The position numbers and the translations under genes were made by a program. From Blautia glucerasea (lineage in GTDB: Bacteria > Bacillota > Clostridia > Lachnospirales > Lachnospiraceae), in contig NZ_JAJBMO010000002.1 of the NCBI RefSeq assembly GCF_020537505.1, positions 264,691 to 328,690 of the forward strand: DNA of 64,000 nucleotides. The letters run 5' to 3'. Positions 1 to 9,097 of this stretch are shown piece after piece. The notes below the pieces were generated by a model. It searched no databases. It had not been told where the DNA came from and worked only from the letters and a program-made list of their open reading frames with translations. Numbering within the stretch: position 1 is the first letter of the stretch; each line of letters begins with the position of its first letter.

Positions 1-1133
1 CGCAGGTGGCAGGTGACTTTTTCACCATCCTTCAGGAGGATCTGTTTCTTCTTATCTGAATCCGTTATCTTGATTTCACCAGTTACATAAGCATCTCCCA
101 ATTTTTCTCTATTCTCTGTCACAAAGCTTTTCGAATCTTCAGCAGTTTCTTCCTCAATTCCGTCACTTACCGGAATTTCCGGAAGCTTTGGTTCCTGCCA
201 GTATGTTTCCTTATGGAAATTCGCTTTTCCATATTCCAACAGCTTCATAGCATCCTTCCACTTATATGTTTTGTTATTCGGCCAGCCGCAGCCAAGAAGG
301 GAAATGATAAAAGTTCTCCCTTCATTTTCACAGGCAGCCACATAACAATAGCCTGCATTTCCCGTAAAACCGGTTTTTCCGGAAACTGCATCCTGCGTCA
401 TATCCAGAAACGCATTTGCATTGTGTACGGAAAACTGTCTTTTCCCGGAAATATCAGAAAAGGAATAATCTCTGGTCTGTGTAATATGAAGAAACGTTTT
501 ATTCTTTATGGCATAACTCATGATCAGGGCAAGATCACGGGCAGTTGTCTGGTGAATGCCTCCGGCATCCGCACTGTCAAGACCGTTTGGAGTAACAAAA
601 TGGGTATTGGTGCACCCGATCTCTTTCGCCTTTTCATTCATCATTCTGGCAAAGCCTTCCACAGAACCGCCAATGTGCTCTGCGATTGCCACAGCTGTGT
701 CATTGTGGCTTTTCAGCATTAAAGAATAAAGAAGATCTTCTAAATAGTACTGCTCTCCCTCTTTCAGGTTCAGCTTTATCTCTGGCTGAGAGGCAGCATT
801 TTTTGACACTTCCGCATAGTCGTCTCCTGCGCCGTTTTCCAGAGCCAGGATACAGGTCATTACTTTTGTGGTGCTGGCATTCGGGCGCGCTGTGTAACCT
901 TCTTTCTCATAAAGTACTCTGCCGGAATCCCCATCCATGAGAACTGCAGATAAGGCATAGAGATTTCCCGGTCCATCTGTTTCTTTCATATCAACTGCTG
1001 CCGGTATCATCTGCACAATGGAACTGACAGTCTGTTTTTCATTTGTGCCGGTGCTTCCTGCTGCCTGGACAGCGGTGCACAAAGCAAGTACAACAGTCAG
1101 TGTAAAAACAAGGAATCTGTTTCTGCTTTTCAT
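1..1133 (-). CDS. D-alanyl-D-alanine carboxypeptidase (penicillin-binding protein 5 type), 3' end cut by window edge
   Basis: Reading from the ATG at 1133 gives 377 residues and the frame runs off the left edge without a stop, so the C-terminus is missing. A signal peptide (basic start, then a hydrophobic stretch to about residue 25) points to export. All three active-site motifs of the S11 peptidase family are present: STTK at residues 87-90, then an S-x-N motif (SHN) and KTG in the order expected. The family trims the terminal D-alanine from peptidoglycan pentapeptides. A second protein of the same family lies at 7350-8612. The start was chosen because it is the first codon before the signal peptide; the ribosome binding site is only moderate. 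A weak promoter-like pair lies about 25-55 bp upstream. Whether it is the sporulation-linked DacF or a vegetative DacA cannot be decided here. Confidence 0.93.
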   Translation of the reverse strand, partial: MKSRNRFLVFTLTVVLALCTAVQAAGSTGTNEKQTVSSIVQMIPAAVDMKETDGPGNLYALSAVLMDGDSGRVLYEKEGYTARPNASTTKVMTCILALENGAGDDYAEVSKNAASQPEIKLNLKEGEQYYLEDLLYSLMLKSHNDTAVAIAEHIGGSVEGFARMMNEKAKEIGCTNTHFVTPNGLDSADAGGIHQTTARDLALIMSYAIKNKTFLHITQTRDYSFSDISGKRQFSVHNANAFLDMTQDAVSGKTGFTGNAGYCYVAACENEGRTFIISLLGCGWPNNKTYKWKDAMKLLEYGKANFHKETYWQEPKLPEIPVSDGIEEETAEDSKSFVTENREKLGDAYVTGEIKITDSDKKKQILLKDGEKVTCHL

Positions 1134-1261
1134 AGTCCACCCCACATTCCATTTATAGTATTTTACGCAGACCTGTCCCCAACTATGCAAAAACACGCTT
1201 TGGGAGTTTTCCATTGTTATCCAATATATCACTTTAGCTCGTTGCTCACGTATATGAAACC

Positions 1262-1297
1262 AGGGACCGGTATCTCATAGAAATACCAGTCCCTGAA
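1262..1297 (-). terminator. hairpin downstream of the phospholipase C-like gene
   Basis: A long stem (CAGGGAC-GGTAT paired with ATACC-GTCCCTG, one mismatch) lies about 30 bp beyond the stop of the gene at 1329-2126. The following T run is short, so it may be a weak terminator or only a 3' stabilising hairpin. Confidence 0.5.
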
Positions 1298-1328
1298 ATT
1301 CGTCTCATTTTCAATTTATATATCACAT

Positions 1329-2126
1329 CTAACCATTGTAAGTCAGATCCCACCGCGCAGACAATGGTCTGTCCTCTTTTGAAAGCTGATAAAGCTCCAG
1401 CAGTTCTGCCGGCGCTTCTTCCACCGCTCTTTCAAATAATTCATTCAGCTCTTCCACCGGTTCCCTGCTGCCCCCAGCTGGCTGAGCCATCATATAGTGA
1501 TCGATCAGGGCTGACTGGCGCTTTCTTCCTCCAAGACTGGAAATCTTCGACAAGCGTGCACGTCTTGTACCACCATCGTCGCAGACCAGCTGATTGGTCA
1601 TAAATTTCATCAGCTTCAGACTAAGAAGAATATCACCTGTTTTTACAAGAGGAAATACCTTGTGGATCTCTTCTGCATTTTTCTTCGCTGCTTTAATACA
1701 GTCAGAAGGGTAATAGGCATAAGGATTTTTCCCATTTTCTTCCATAAGAAAACGGTCAAATTCAATTTCCAGAAGGCTGTGGGAAATCCTGCCCTTATCA
1801 TTCATCTCATTGACAAAGGAATGGCAGGAAGAATCCAGAAGATAATGGCAGCCAAAGCCAAGAAGATAGGCAAGAAGTGCCTTGTTGCCAGTCTCCCTGA
1901 TCTGTGCCATGCCCTGGGTAAAAAATGCCCGTGCTTTTTCCTTATGCATCCGGTATCCTACCCCACTTACGTGATTCTTGAAAATAAAATAATAGAAAAA
2001 AATATCCGGTCCGTGAAGACCAATGCGATACAGTTCTCCATTTTCCCGAATGATCTTCTTTACCTCATCCGGCATCTGTCTGTATACTTTCTGACCGAAC
2101 AAATCATGTGCATATGTTGTTGGCAT
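1329..2126 (-). CDS. zinc-dependent phospholipase C family protein
   Basis: This 265-residue protein carries the features of the zinc-dependent phospholipase C / S1-P1-like fold: His near the N-terminus (residue 7), a Gly-Pro-Asp-Ile-Phe-Phe-Tyr block near residue 40 and an H-x3-D-x3-H pattern in the middle (CHYLLDSSCH). These His and Asp residues bind the metal cluster in the family. There is no signal peptide, so unlike secreted clostridial alpha-toxins it probably stays in the cytoplasm; many such cytoplasmic homologues occur in Lachnospiraceae and their substrates are unknown. A GGAGAGG site lies 6 bp before the ATG. It is the last gene before a hairpin and lies 29 bp after scpB, so it may be co-transcribed with it. 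Family assignment is fairly firm; the substrate is not known. Confidence 0.8.
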   Translation of the reverse strand: MPTTYAHDLFGQKVYRQMPDEVKKIIRENGELYRIGLHGPDIFFYYFIFKNHVSGVGYRMHKEKARAFFTQGMAQIRETGNKALLAYLLGFGCHYLLDSSCHSFVNEMNDKGRISHSLLEIEFDRFLMEENGKNPYAYYPSDCIKAAKKNAEEIHKVFPLVKTGDILLSLKLMKFMTNQLVCDDGGTRRARLSKISSLGGRKRQSALIDHYMMAQPAGGSREPVEELNELFERAVEEAPAELLELYQLSKEDRPLSARWDLTYNG

Positions 2127-2155
2127 TTTTATCCTCTCCTGTCCTGTACGATATC

Positions 2156-2725
2156 CTACACATCCAGCTTCAGCTGAACTTCCTCTTCCGCCTCTGCCTT
2201 AAAATCCGCCATTTTCACCGGATCCACAGCAGGCAGCTCTTCAAGTCCCTGGACCCCGAAGGTACGGAGAAATTCTTCTGTAGTACCAAAAAGGATCGGT
2301 CGTCCCGGTGCGTCCAGCCTTCCCAGTTCCTTAACTAGATTATATTCCACCAGCTTATTTACTGCATGGTCACTTTTTACCCCTCGGATCTTCTCGATCT
2401 CCGCTTTGGTAACCGGCTGTTTGTACGCAATGATGGACAAAGTTTCCAGCATAACATCGGTAAGAGCCGGTTTCTTGGGCTGCATGGCAATACGGATCAG
2501 GCAGCCGTAATAATCCCGCTTGGTGCAGAGCTGGTAAGAGTCCTCCAGCTCAATGATCTGGATCCCCCTGCCTTCATCTTCGTATTTATCCATCAGATTG
2601 TGGAGCAGCTTCTCTGTGGTCGGCTTATCCTGCTGGATTGCCTTCGCGATCTGCCCGAGCTCCACAGATTCTCCCATTGCAAAAAGAATGGCCTCAATAG
2701 CACCTTCTAATCGTTTTATTTCCAT
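2156..2725 (-). CDS. scpB: segregation and condensation protein B
   Basis: ScpB is the winged-helix (kite) subunit that binds as a dimer to ScpA in the SMC-ScpAB condensin complex, which organises and segregates the chromosome. The 189-residue length is normal. Visible family features are the N-terminal start on an EAILFAMGE-type helix, the central LETLSIIAYKQPVTKAEIEKIRG stretch (here read as shorter pieces), and the GRPILFGTT segment near residue 140. The C-terminus is acidic. The gene follows scpA by 3 bp, so translation is probably coupled. The SMC ATPase of the same complex is encoded in this window at 52133-55693. Confidence 0.97.
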   Translation of the reverse strand: MEIKRLEGAIEAILFAMGESVELGQIAKAIQQDKPTTEKLLHNLMDKYEDEGRGIQIIELEDSYQLCTKRDYYGCLIRIAMQPKKPALTDVMLETLSIIAYKQPVTKAEIEKIRGVKSDHAVNKLVEYNLVKELGRLDAPGRPILFGTTEEFLRTFGVQGLEELPAVDPVKMADFKAEAEEEVQLKLDV

Positions 2726-2728
2726 ATA

Positions 2729-3520
2729 TTATCCTTCTTCCTCTGCAAATTCCGTCAGATTCTTCCATGTCTCCGGTTCGGTCACAACATCAATCTGAAT
2801 ATCGTCAAAAATCTCTTCCTGAACCACATGGATATGTCCCATTTTGATCAATTCCAGCACAGAAAGAAAGGTAACGATCACCTGTACCTTAGAGCACTGT
2901 TTCTTAAGAAGTTCGCGGAAGCTGAATTTTCTATGGTTTTTTGCAAATTCTTTCATCTCCAGCATTTTATCAGAAAGACTGACCTCCTCCTTCTCGATCT
3001 TACCAAACTGGCTTCGGATCGGGTCCCGCCTGTCATCCTGGCGCCGGATAATAGATTGATAAATGGCATTTAATTTTTCCAGGGTAAGACCTGCCAGAAG
3101 CTCAGAAGGATCTACTGGTTCCCGGTATTGAAGCACCTCTTTTGGCACATCTGGTCCGCGGAAATAAACGCCGCTGGCATCATCCATCTTGTCCTTCAGC
3201 TCATAAGACATATACTTGTACATCTTATATTCCAGAAGCTTCTGAACCAGCTCGGCTCTTGGATCTTCCTCTTCTCCCTCCTCATTCACTTCTTTTGGAA
3301 GGAGCATCCGGCATTTGATATCCAGAAGAGTGGCGGCCATAACCATAAATTCACTCATCACACCAAGGTCTTTTTTTTCCATGGCGTGAATGTATTCCAT
3401 GTACTGGTCTGTGATTTCCACAATCGGTATATCATAAATATCAATTTTATTCTTATCTATAAGGTGAAGGAGCAGATCAAGGGGTCCTTCAAAAACATTC
3501 AGTTTTACGGGAATTGCCAT
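2729..3520 (-). CDS. scpA: segregation and condensation protein A
   Basis: ScpA is the kleisin that bridges the two SMC heads and carries ScpB. The protein has 263 residues, the usual size. The N-terminus shows the diagnostic F-x-GPLDLLLHLI block at residues 9-18, which forms the SMC neck-binding region together with the following helices; the C-terminal part is a winged helix that binds the SMC cap. The start at 3520 follows a GGAGAG site by 10 bp. It lies directly upstream of scpB and 17 bp downstream of a metallophosphoesterase gene, forming one probable transcript from about 5.4 kb down to 1.3 kb. Confidence 0.97.
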   Translation of the reverse strand: MAIPVKLNVFEGPLDLLLHLIDKNKIDIYDIPIVEITDQYMEYIHAMEKKDLGVMSEFMVMAATLLDIKCRMLLPKEVNEEGEEEDPRAELVQKLLEYKMYKYMSYELKDKMDDASGVYFRGPDVPKEVLQYREPVDPSELLAGLTLEKLNAIYQSIIRRQDDRRDPIRSQFGKIEKEEVSLSDKMLEMKEFAKNHRKFSFRELLKKQCSKVQVIVTFLSVLELIKMGHIHVVQEEIFDDIQIDVVTEPETWKNLTEFAEEEG

Positions 3521-3537
3521 GGTCTTTCTTCTCTCCC

Positions 3538-4326
3538 TTACAGTTTCATTTCTATAAAAATCAGTTCTCTTGGATTATGGATCCGAAGAGGCACTGTGTG
3601 TTCCCCAAGGCCTGCACTTACAATCATGCACTTACCTTTTTTGTAAAAATCGCCACAGCAGTATTGGGGAAAAGGTATAAACTGGGAACTGATGGCACCC
3701 ACATGCCTGGAAAAACGGAGTACGCCGCCATGGTAGTGCCCGGACAGGATCAGGTCTGCGCCCCAGCGAAAATAAGCTTTGCCATATTTGGGGTTATGGG
3801 CAAGCAGAATGTTTATGGCAGCTGGATCTGGTTTTCCCATAAGCTCTTCCAGTTTTTCAGAGGTGAGCTCCGGTGAAAAAGGTTTGTGATAGTATTCCAA
3901 GGGAAGCTCCAGTCCATTTACCACAAAAAGATTTCCGCATAAGGAAATGGGAATTTTTTCGTTTTCCAGGAAACAGATTCCGTTCTGCTTTAATTCTGCC
4001 TTGTATTCCAGGTACTCATTCCGATAAAGGTGTCCTTCTGCCTTCATTTTGGTTTCGTGATTTCCCATAGCATAAAAGGTGGGGAAATCCTTTGCCAGTG
4101 TGCAAAGCAGATTTCTGGCGCTTTCCAGGGTGGATGGATCCATCCGGACCACCATGTCTCCGGCAAGAAGAATGGCATCAGGGGCATGCTCCTGGATTTT
4201 TTTCAGCAGAGCACTGTTTTCTTCACCAAAAATGGTTCCGTGAAGGTCTGCAAGGACGGCAAAACGTACGCCTTTTTTTATTTTCGGGTTGTGGACTTCA
4301 TAGGTTACTGTTCGGAATTTTTCCAT
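3538..4326 (-). CDS. metallophosphoesterase (calcineurin-like)
   Basis: This 262-residue protein has the ordered metal-ligand motifs of the calcineurin-like phosphoesterases: D-x-H (residues 27-29), GD (56-57), GNHE (88-91), a mid-domain His (LAHNP) and GHYHGG near residue 197. Homologues of this YkuE/YaeI type usually have an N-terminal membrane anchor; here the protein begins straight in the first beta strands, so it is probably soluble. Substrate unknown. The start has an AAAGGAG site 4-5 bp upstream. It sits between scpA and a molybdopterin-binding protein gene with short gaps (17 and 9 bp), so it is probably in the same operon, though no functional tie is evident. Confidence 0.85.
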   Translation of the reverse strand: MEKFRTVTYEVHNPKIKKGVRFAVLADLHGTIFGEENSALLKKIQEHAPDAILLAGDMVVRMDPSTLESARNLLCTLAKDFPTFYAMGNHETKMKAEGHLYRNEYLEYKAELKQNGICFLENEKIPISLCGNLFVVNGLELPLEYYHKPFSPELTSEKLEELMGKPDPAAINILLAHNPKYGKAYFRWGADLILSGHYHGGVLRFSRHVGAISSQFIPFPQYCCGDFYKKGKCMIVSAGLGEHTVPLRIHNPRELIFIEMKL

Positions 4327-4335
4327 AAATCTCCT

Positions 4336-5364
4336 TTACTTTCCAAATCCGCAGTTAGGAAAAGTACAGACCTTGCAGTTCAGGCAGAGACCGCCTTCTC
4401 CGTATGCTGCCACTTCTTCTGCAAAAATCTCATCATCTGCCATGATTCTTGGAAGGACCAGGTCGAATACAGTGCGCTTCGCATACATAACACAGCCAGG
4501 CAATCCAAGGACCGGGATGCGTTTTCCATCTTTCTCGTAGTAAGCAATGAGAATCATGGCACCTGGCAGTACTGGTGCACCATAGGTGACTACCCGTGCT
4601 CCGGTGTCACGGATTCCACCAGGGGTACGGTCATCGGGGTCTACACTCATGCCGCCGCTGCAGACTACCATGTCTGCGCCCTGATCAATAAATTCCATAA
4701 TATCGGCTGTGATCTGTGCCTTGTCATCTCCCGGAGTGGTCTGGCCGATCACTTCCGCTGGATATTCGGCAAGCTTATCTTTCAGTACAGGGGTAAAGGT
4801 GTCCTGGATCAGACCTTTTTTTACTTCACTTCCGGTTGTGACGATTCCTACTTTCTTGAAGTGATAGGGAAGAATGGAAAAAATAGGTTCTGGACCAGCG
4901 GCTTCCACAGCTTTGTCCATTTTTTCTTTTTCGATCACAAGGGGGATGATCCTGGTTCCTGCCAGTTTATCTCCTTTTTTCACCGGAAAATCTCCGTGGC
5001 GGGAGGCGATCATCATCTCGCCCAGAGAGTTCACTGCCAGAAGGGCATCCCTGCGGATTTTCAGCACACCGTCTTCGTCAGCGACCAGCTCGATCTTGCC
5101 CTCTTTCACGTCTGTTCCATGCATGGAAGCTCCCGCACAGATTTTATATAGAATATCGGCGCCTTCATTTTCATGAAGAACTCCCTCTTTCTTTTCCCAT
5201 ACAAAAAGATGCTCTTTTCCAACGGAAAGGAGTAACGGAATGTCTTCTTCTTTTACAATGTGTCCTTTGGAAAACAGGACTCCTTTTTTCTTATCTCTGA
5301 TGATCTGCGTGATATCATGGCAGAGGATATGACCTACTGCGTCTTCTGTTCTTATTTCCTTCAT
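4336..5364 (-). CDS. molybdopterin-binding protein (MoeA-like/MoaB-like domain) with C-terminal cysteine cluster
   Basis: The 342-residue protein has the MoeA/MoaB/CinA-type molybdopterin-binding fold in its second half, with TTGSE near residue 180, a CSGGMS/DPDD region and a PGCVMY segment, all typical of the MoeA-like group found next to molybdenum-enzyme genes. The last 16 residues hold four cysteines (327, 330, 333, 338; spacing C-x2-C-x2-C-x4-C), which could hold an iron-sulfur cluster or zinc; this is my inference from spacing. An in-frame start at 5466 would overlap the ABC transporter gene; the ATG at 5364 was chosen because GGAGG lies 7-8 bp before it. No other molybdenum-cofactor genes are in the window. 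It may serve molybdenum hydroxylases, possibly the selenium-dependent ones, since selB and selC are also present; that link is speculative. Confidence 0.82.
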   Translation of the reverse strand: MKEIRTEDAVGHILCHDITQIIRDKKKGVLFSKGHIVKEEDIPLLLSVGKEHLFVWEKKEGVLHENEGADILYKICAGASMHGTDVKEGKIELVADEDGVLKIRRDALLAVNSLGEMMIASRHGDFPVKKGDKLAGTRIIPLVIEKEKMDKAVEAAGPEPIFSILPYHFKKVGIVTTGSEVKKGLIQDTFTPVLKDKLAEYPAEVIGQTTPGDDKAQITADIMEFIDQGADMVVCSGGMSVDPDDRTPGGIRDTGARVVTYGAPVLPGAMILIAYYEKDGKRIPVLGLPGCVMYAKRTVFDLVLPRIMADDEIFAEEVAAYGEGGLCLNCKVCTFPNCGFGK

Positions 5365-5428
5365 GCTGCAATTCCTCCAATATATAAGCTCTTTCAGCAC
5401 ATTCATAGCTTTTGAGATGCCACAGCTT

Positions 5429-7177
5429 TTACAATCCAGCCTTACAAAGCTTCGCGTAAACACCATCTTTTACCATCAGCTCCTGATGGGTGCCTTCTTC
5501 TGCAATTCCCTCTTCAGTCAGTACCAGGATTCTTCTGGCATTGCGGATGGTGGAAAGTCTGTGGGCGATCACGAAGGTGGTTCGTTCTTTTGCAAGGCGT
5601 TCCAGAGACTCCTGCACTACCTTCTCGCTCTCGTTATCCAGAGCTGAGGTTGCCTCGTCGAAGATCAGGATCGGTGGATTCTTCAGGAAAGCTCTTGCAA
5701 TGGAAAGGCGCTGTTTCTGTCCTCCAGAGAGCTTCACGCCGCGCTGTCCAATGTCTGTGCCGTAATTGTCTGGCATTTCCATAATAAAGTCGTGGGCATT
5801 GGCGAGCCGGGCTGCCTGGATTACTTCTTCATCTGTAGCATCCGGACGGCCGTAGCGGATATTTTCCATAATGTTTCCAGCAAACAGATATACATCCTGC
5901 TGGACAATTCCAATCTGATTACGAAGATCCTTCAGTTTGATCTTCCGGATATCTTTTCCATCCAGATAAATGGCACCGGATGAAACATCATAAAATCTGG
6001 GGATCAGACTGCAAAGGGTAGTCTTTCCTGCCCCGGAAGTACCTACAAGGGCAACGTAATCACCAGGCTTTACTTCCAGATTTACATTGGAAAGCACTTT
6101 CTCATCATGATCCTCATAATGGAAGGATACGTTCTCAAAACGGATATCCCCCTCCACATGATCCAAAGAAACAGCGTCCGGTGCATCCTCAATATCCGGC
6201 GCAATGGACATCATTTCCAGGAAGCGGTCGTAACCGCTGTAGCCGTTCTGGAACTGCTCGGTAAAGTTTACCAGCTTGGTAACCGGCTCTGTAAAATTGT
6301 TAATATACAAAAGGAATGTTACAAGATCCGTGGCACTTAAATCCCCTGCTGCCAGGAACAGGGCTCCGGAAACCAGTGCAGTAACTGTAATCAGCGTGGT
6401 AAACGCATCCATGCCAGCATGATAACCTGCCATATAGCGGTAAGTCACACGCTTGGAATCCACAAAACGCTCATTTCCTTTACGGAATTTCTCAATCTCG
6501 CGCTTCTCATTTCCAAAAGATTTTACTACGCGGATTCCAGAAAGACTGTCCTCGATCTGGCTGTTGATCTCGCCCATGCGCACACGGTTTTCCTTAAATG
6601 CACTTTTCATCTTTTTATTATAAATCAGCGCATAGATCAGCATAATAATTACAACTGCGAAGCACAGCAGCGCCATCTGCGGCTTTACATTCATAAGAAT
6701 GACCAGTGCTCCGAACAGCTTGATCACTGAGATCAGAATATCCTCCGGTCCATGGTGGAGAAGCTCTGTAATATCAAAAAGATCACTTGTGATCCGGGAA
6801 AGAAGCTGACCGACCTTCTGATTATCATAAAATGCAAAAGAGAGCTTCTGGTAATGGCTGAATATCTCATTTCGCATATCATGCTCAATATAAGCGCCCA
6901 TCATATGCCCATAATAGGTAATAAAATAACGGCTTCCAAGCTGCACCAGAATCAGTACCAGCATTCCAACCCCGATTTTCAAAATCATGGTCTTCGCTTC
7001 ATCCGCTGACATTTCACTTATGGAGTTCATAATATAACGAACCATCAGTGGAATGACAAGTGTCACTGCTGCTCCAAGGAATGCAAAAAAAAGGTCAGCA
7101 AAAAACAGTCCCTTATATGGTTTATAATAGCCTGCCAGCAGCTTTAATCTTCCAGTCTGTTTTTTCTCTTGTTTCAT
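5429..7177 (-). CDS. ABC transporter, fused permease and ATPase (multidrug/lipid exporter type)
   Basis: The 582-residue protein has an exporter-type membrane domain with about six hydrophobic helices (roughly residues 25-300), then a nucleotide-binding domain. Walker A (GTSGAGKTT) is at 379-387, followed by the Q-loop, signature LSGGQKQR, Walker B (ILIFDEATSALD) and the switch His in AHRLST. It resembles MsbA/BmrA-type half-transporters that act as dimers, so either a homodimer or a partner elsewhere is needed; there is no second half-transporter nearby. The ATG at 7177 was chosen over an upstream in-frame codon (7225) because a GAGGAG site precedes it. Substrate cannot be told from sequence. 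The gene ends 64 bp before the molybdopterin-binding gene. Confidence 0.93.
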   Translation of the reverse strand: MKQEKKQTGRLKLLAGYYKPYKGLFFADLFFAFLGAAVTLVIPLMVRYIMNSISEMSADEAKTMILKIGVGMLVLILVQLGSRYFITYYGHMMGAYIEHDMRNEIFSHYQKLSFAFYDNQKVGQLLSRITSDLFDITELLHHGPEDILISVIKLFGALVILMNVKPQMALLCFAVVIIMLIYALIYNKKMKSAFKENRVRMGEINSQIEDSLSGIRVVKSFGNEKREIEKFRKGNERFVDSKRVTYRYMAGYHAGMDAFTTLITVTALVSGALFLAAGDLSATDLVTFLLYINNFTEPVTKLVNFTEQFQNGYSGYDRFLEMMSIAPDIEDAPDAVSLDHVEGDIRFENVSFHYEDHDEKVLSNVNLEVKPGDYVALVGTSGAGKTTLCSLIPRFYDVSSGAIYLDGKDIRKIKLKDLRNQIGIVQQDVYLFAGNIMENIRYGRPDATDEEVIQAARLANAHDFIMEMPDNYGTDIGQRGVKLSGGQKQRLSIARAFLKNPPILIFDEATSALDNESEKVVQESLERLAKERTTFVIAHRLSTIRNARRILVLTEEGIAEEGTHQELMVKDGVYAKLCKAGL

Positions 7178-7349
7178 GTGATTCTCCTCTGGTTTTGCGG
7201 CTGTATTTTTGTATGACAGCTGCAAAAATTTTTCATACAGAGTTTATTATAAACCGCCGAGGACTGTTTTGTCAAAATGCTTCTGTAATTTGTACAACTA
7301 TTTTTAGGGGCAAAGGCGAAAATCAGGTTCTCCTGCCATACTACGTTTT

Positions 7350-8612
7350 TTACAATAGCTTTAATAACCTTTCCAGACAGTTTTTATAGGTTGCTTTTTC
7401 TATGGTTTCAGTGAAAAGAATGTTGACCTCCCCAAGTTTTTGTCCATTCTGGTAATACTCCAGAGTCCCGGCAATACCGCCTGCTTTTACAGGTGCCTGG
7501 ACCTGGGTTTCCAGCTTCAGTTTCCGTTCCACTTCGCCTATGGTTTTTCCGTCAGTACTGAGATACTGGAAATTCTTTTCGTATTTTACTTCGGTGGTTG
7601 GCTTAGTTCCTTTTCGGACCTCTATCTGGGGAAGCTTTTCGGGATTTTCATCTGTGTAAAGACTGCATTTGGAAAAACCGTAGTTCAGCATGGCAGCAGC
7701 ATCCTTGAAGCGGACTTTGTAATCGGGCGCTGCCATAACTACGGAAATTAGGGTAATGTTATTTCGGGACGCCACAGCAGATACACAGTACTTTGCCAGA
7801 CTGGTACTTCCTGTTTTTAATCCTACACAGCCGTCGTAGCTGCGAAGAAGCTTGTTGGTGTTCGTTAATCCAAACTCTTTGGAGCCTTGTCTGGTTACGT
7901 GGGTGATATTTTCCATCCAGATAGAGGAGTATTCCAGAATTTTCGGGTATTTGGTGATCAATTCCCGGCTCATGAGGGCAATGTCACGGGCTGTGGTGTA
8001 GTGATCTGTGGAGTCCGTCAGCCCACAGCAGTCCACAAAATGAGTATTTTTCATTCCAAGACCAGCTGCCCGCTCATTCATCTGCCTCACAAATTCCTGC
8101 TCGCTGCCCCCGATATGCTCTGCCATTGCTACACTGGCATCATTTCCAGAGGCAATCACGATGCACTTAATCATAGTCTCCACATCCTGGGCTTCCCCTT
8201 CCTCCAAAAACACCTGGGAGCCGCCCATAGACTTGGCATAAGCACTGGTGGTTACAATGTCATTCATTTTCAGTGTACCATTCTCCAACGCATCGAAAAT
8301 CAGGATCAACGTCATAATCTTCGTAATACTTGCCGGACTTCGCCTGGTGTCCGGATCCTTTTCGTAAATTACAGTGCCTGTGCTGGCTTCCATTAAAAGA
8401 GCAGAAGGCGCCTGTACAAGAGTGTCATCTGTAACCACTTCTACCTCTTTCGTTTTCTCCTGTTCTTCTACGGGCGCAGCGGTATTGTCACTTACGTTAT
8501 CCTCTGTCCTTTTCTCCTGTTCTTCCCCATATGTAATCCACCAGCCCGGTCCCACCATGAGACTAGCCAGCAAAATAGGTAAAACCGCCTTTCTTATTGC
8601 CTTTCCAAGCAT
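7350..8612 (-). CDS. D-alanyl-D-alanine carboxypeptidase (penicillin-binding protein 5/6 family)
   Basis: This 420-residue secreted enzyme starts with a signal peptide (basic residues, then a hydrophobic run to about residue 27), then a charged Glu/Thr/Val linker, the S11 peptidase domain with SITK at 95-98, SGN and KTG motifs, and a C-terminal beta-sandwich region. It removes terminal D-alanine from peptidoglycan stems outside the membrane. The ATG at 8612 is preceded by GAGGAG with 7 bp spacing; a TTG five codons earlier overlaps this site and is unlikely. No amphipathic tail is obvious at the C-terminus, which ends LERLLKLL and could be a short membrane-binding helix. It is the second enzyme of its family in the window. 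Confidence 0.94.
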   Translation of the reverse strand: MLGKAIRKAVLPILLASLMVGPGWWITYGEEQEKRTEDNVSDNTAAPVEEQEKTKEVEVVTDDTLVQAPSALLMEASTGTVIYEKDPDTRRSPASITKIMTLILIFDALENGTLKMNDIVTTSAYAKSMGGSQVFLEEGEAQDVETMIKCIVIASGNDASVAMAEHIGGSEQEFVRQMNERAAGLGMKNTHFVDCCGLTDSTDHYTTARDIALMSRELITKYPKILEYSSIWMENITHVTRQGSKEFGLTNTNKLLRSYDGCVGLKTGSTSLAKYCVSAVASRNNITLISVVMAAPDYKVRFKDAAAMLNYGFSKCSLYTDENPEKLPQIEVRKGTKPTTEVKYEKNFQYLSTDGKTIGEVERKLKLETQVQAPVKAGGIAGTLEYYQNGQKLGEVNILFTETIEKATYKNCLERLLKLL

Positions 8613-8779
8613 AGGAGGTCTCCTCAAAAATAAATTCTATTCTATTGTAAAACAGACATCTCAATTTTATTACTATAATCTCCAAACCAGATCGCATAAA
8701 CTGTTTTCCCTTTCCACAGCCAGGCTTTCTGCTCTTCGTCACATTCCCGTCTGCATCCACATAACTCTCTGTATGGAGA

Positions 8780-9097
8780 TTATGAATTTTCTTCCTCATT
8801 TTCCAGAATCCGCAGTCCGGCGGTGCTGGTTACGGGGAGGGAGAATACAATGGTTCCAGCTTTGGAGGTGAGACCAGCTTTTTCCATAATGGCGGTCATG
8901 ATGGCATTTTTCTGCTCTGCTTTTGCTACAATAAAGATCACCTCTTTTTCTGAAACCAGGGAAACCCCAAGAAACTGCTCCGCCCGCTTCATTCCCACAC
9001 CTTTTCCGTGAAGAACAGTTCCGCCGGTTGCACCACCCTCTTCTGCGGCTTTCATCACCTGGGTGTTATATCCGTAATTGGCAATTGCCACGATCAA
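8780..9097 (-). CDS. P-II family (PII-like) signalling protein, possibly 5'-truncated
   Basis: The 105-residue reading frame matches the PII ferredoxin-like fold: the GATGGTVLHGKG block near residue 20 and the VSEKEVIFIVAKAEQKNAIM strand-helix section are typical of small PII-like proteins, which bind nucleotides and act on a membrane or enzyme partner. The frame opens with TTG directly after an in-frame TAA and no ribosome binding site is visible; family members normally begin a few residues earlier. Either TTG or the GTG two codons later is used, or the 5' end has decayed. PII-like proteins of this kind often accompany membrane proteins of the DUF1538 type, and none is present here. It lies downstream of nothing obvious and 150 bp upstream of a carboxypeptidase gene. 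Confidence 0.62.
   Translation of the reverse strand: MIVAIANYGYNTQVMKAAEEGGATGGTVLHGKGVGMKRAEQFLGVSLVSEKEVIFIVAKAEQKNAIMTAIMEKAGLTSKAGTIVFSLPVTSTAGLRILENEEENS

Noticed and set aside
4030..5151. Plus-strand open frame of 373 codons opposite the molybdopterin-binding gene
   Set aside because: It lies antisense to a gene with clear family motifs, has unlikely residue composition (many Phe, His, Cys) and no ribosome binding site.
8563..8799. Minus-strand 78-codon frame between the P-II-like and carboxypeptidase genes
   Set aside because: It overlaps both neighbours out of frame, including the ribosome binding site and start of the carboxypeptidase gene, and has no recognisable feature.
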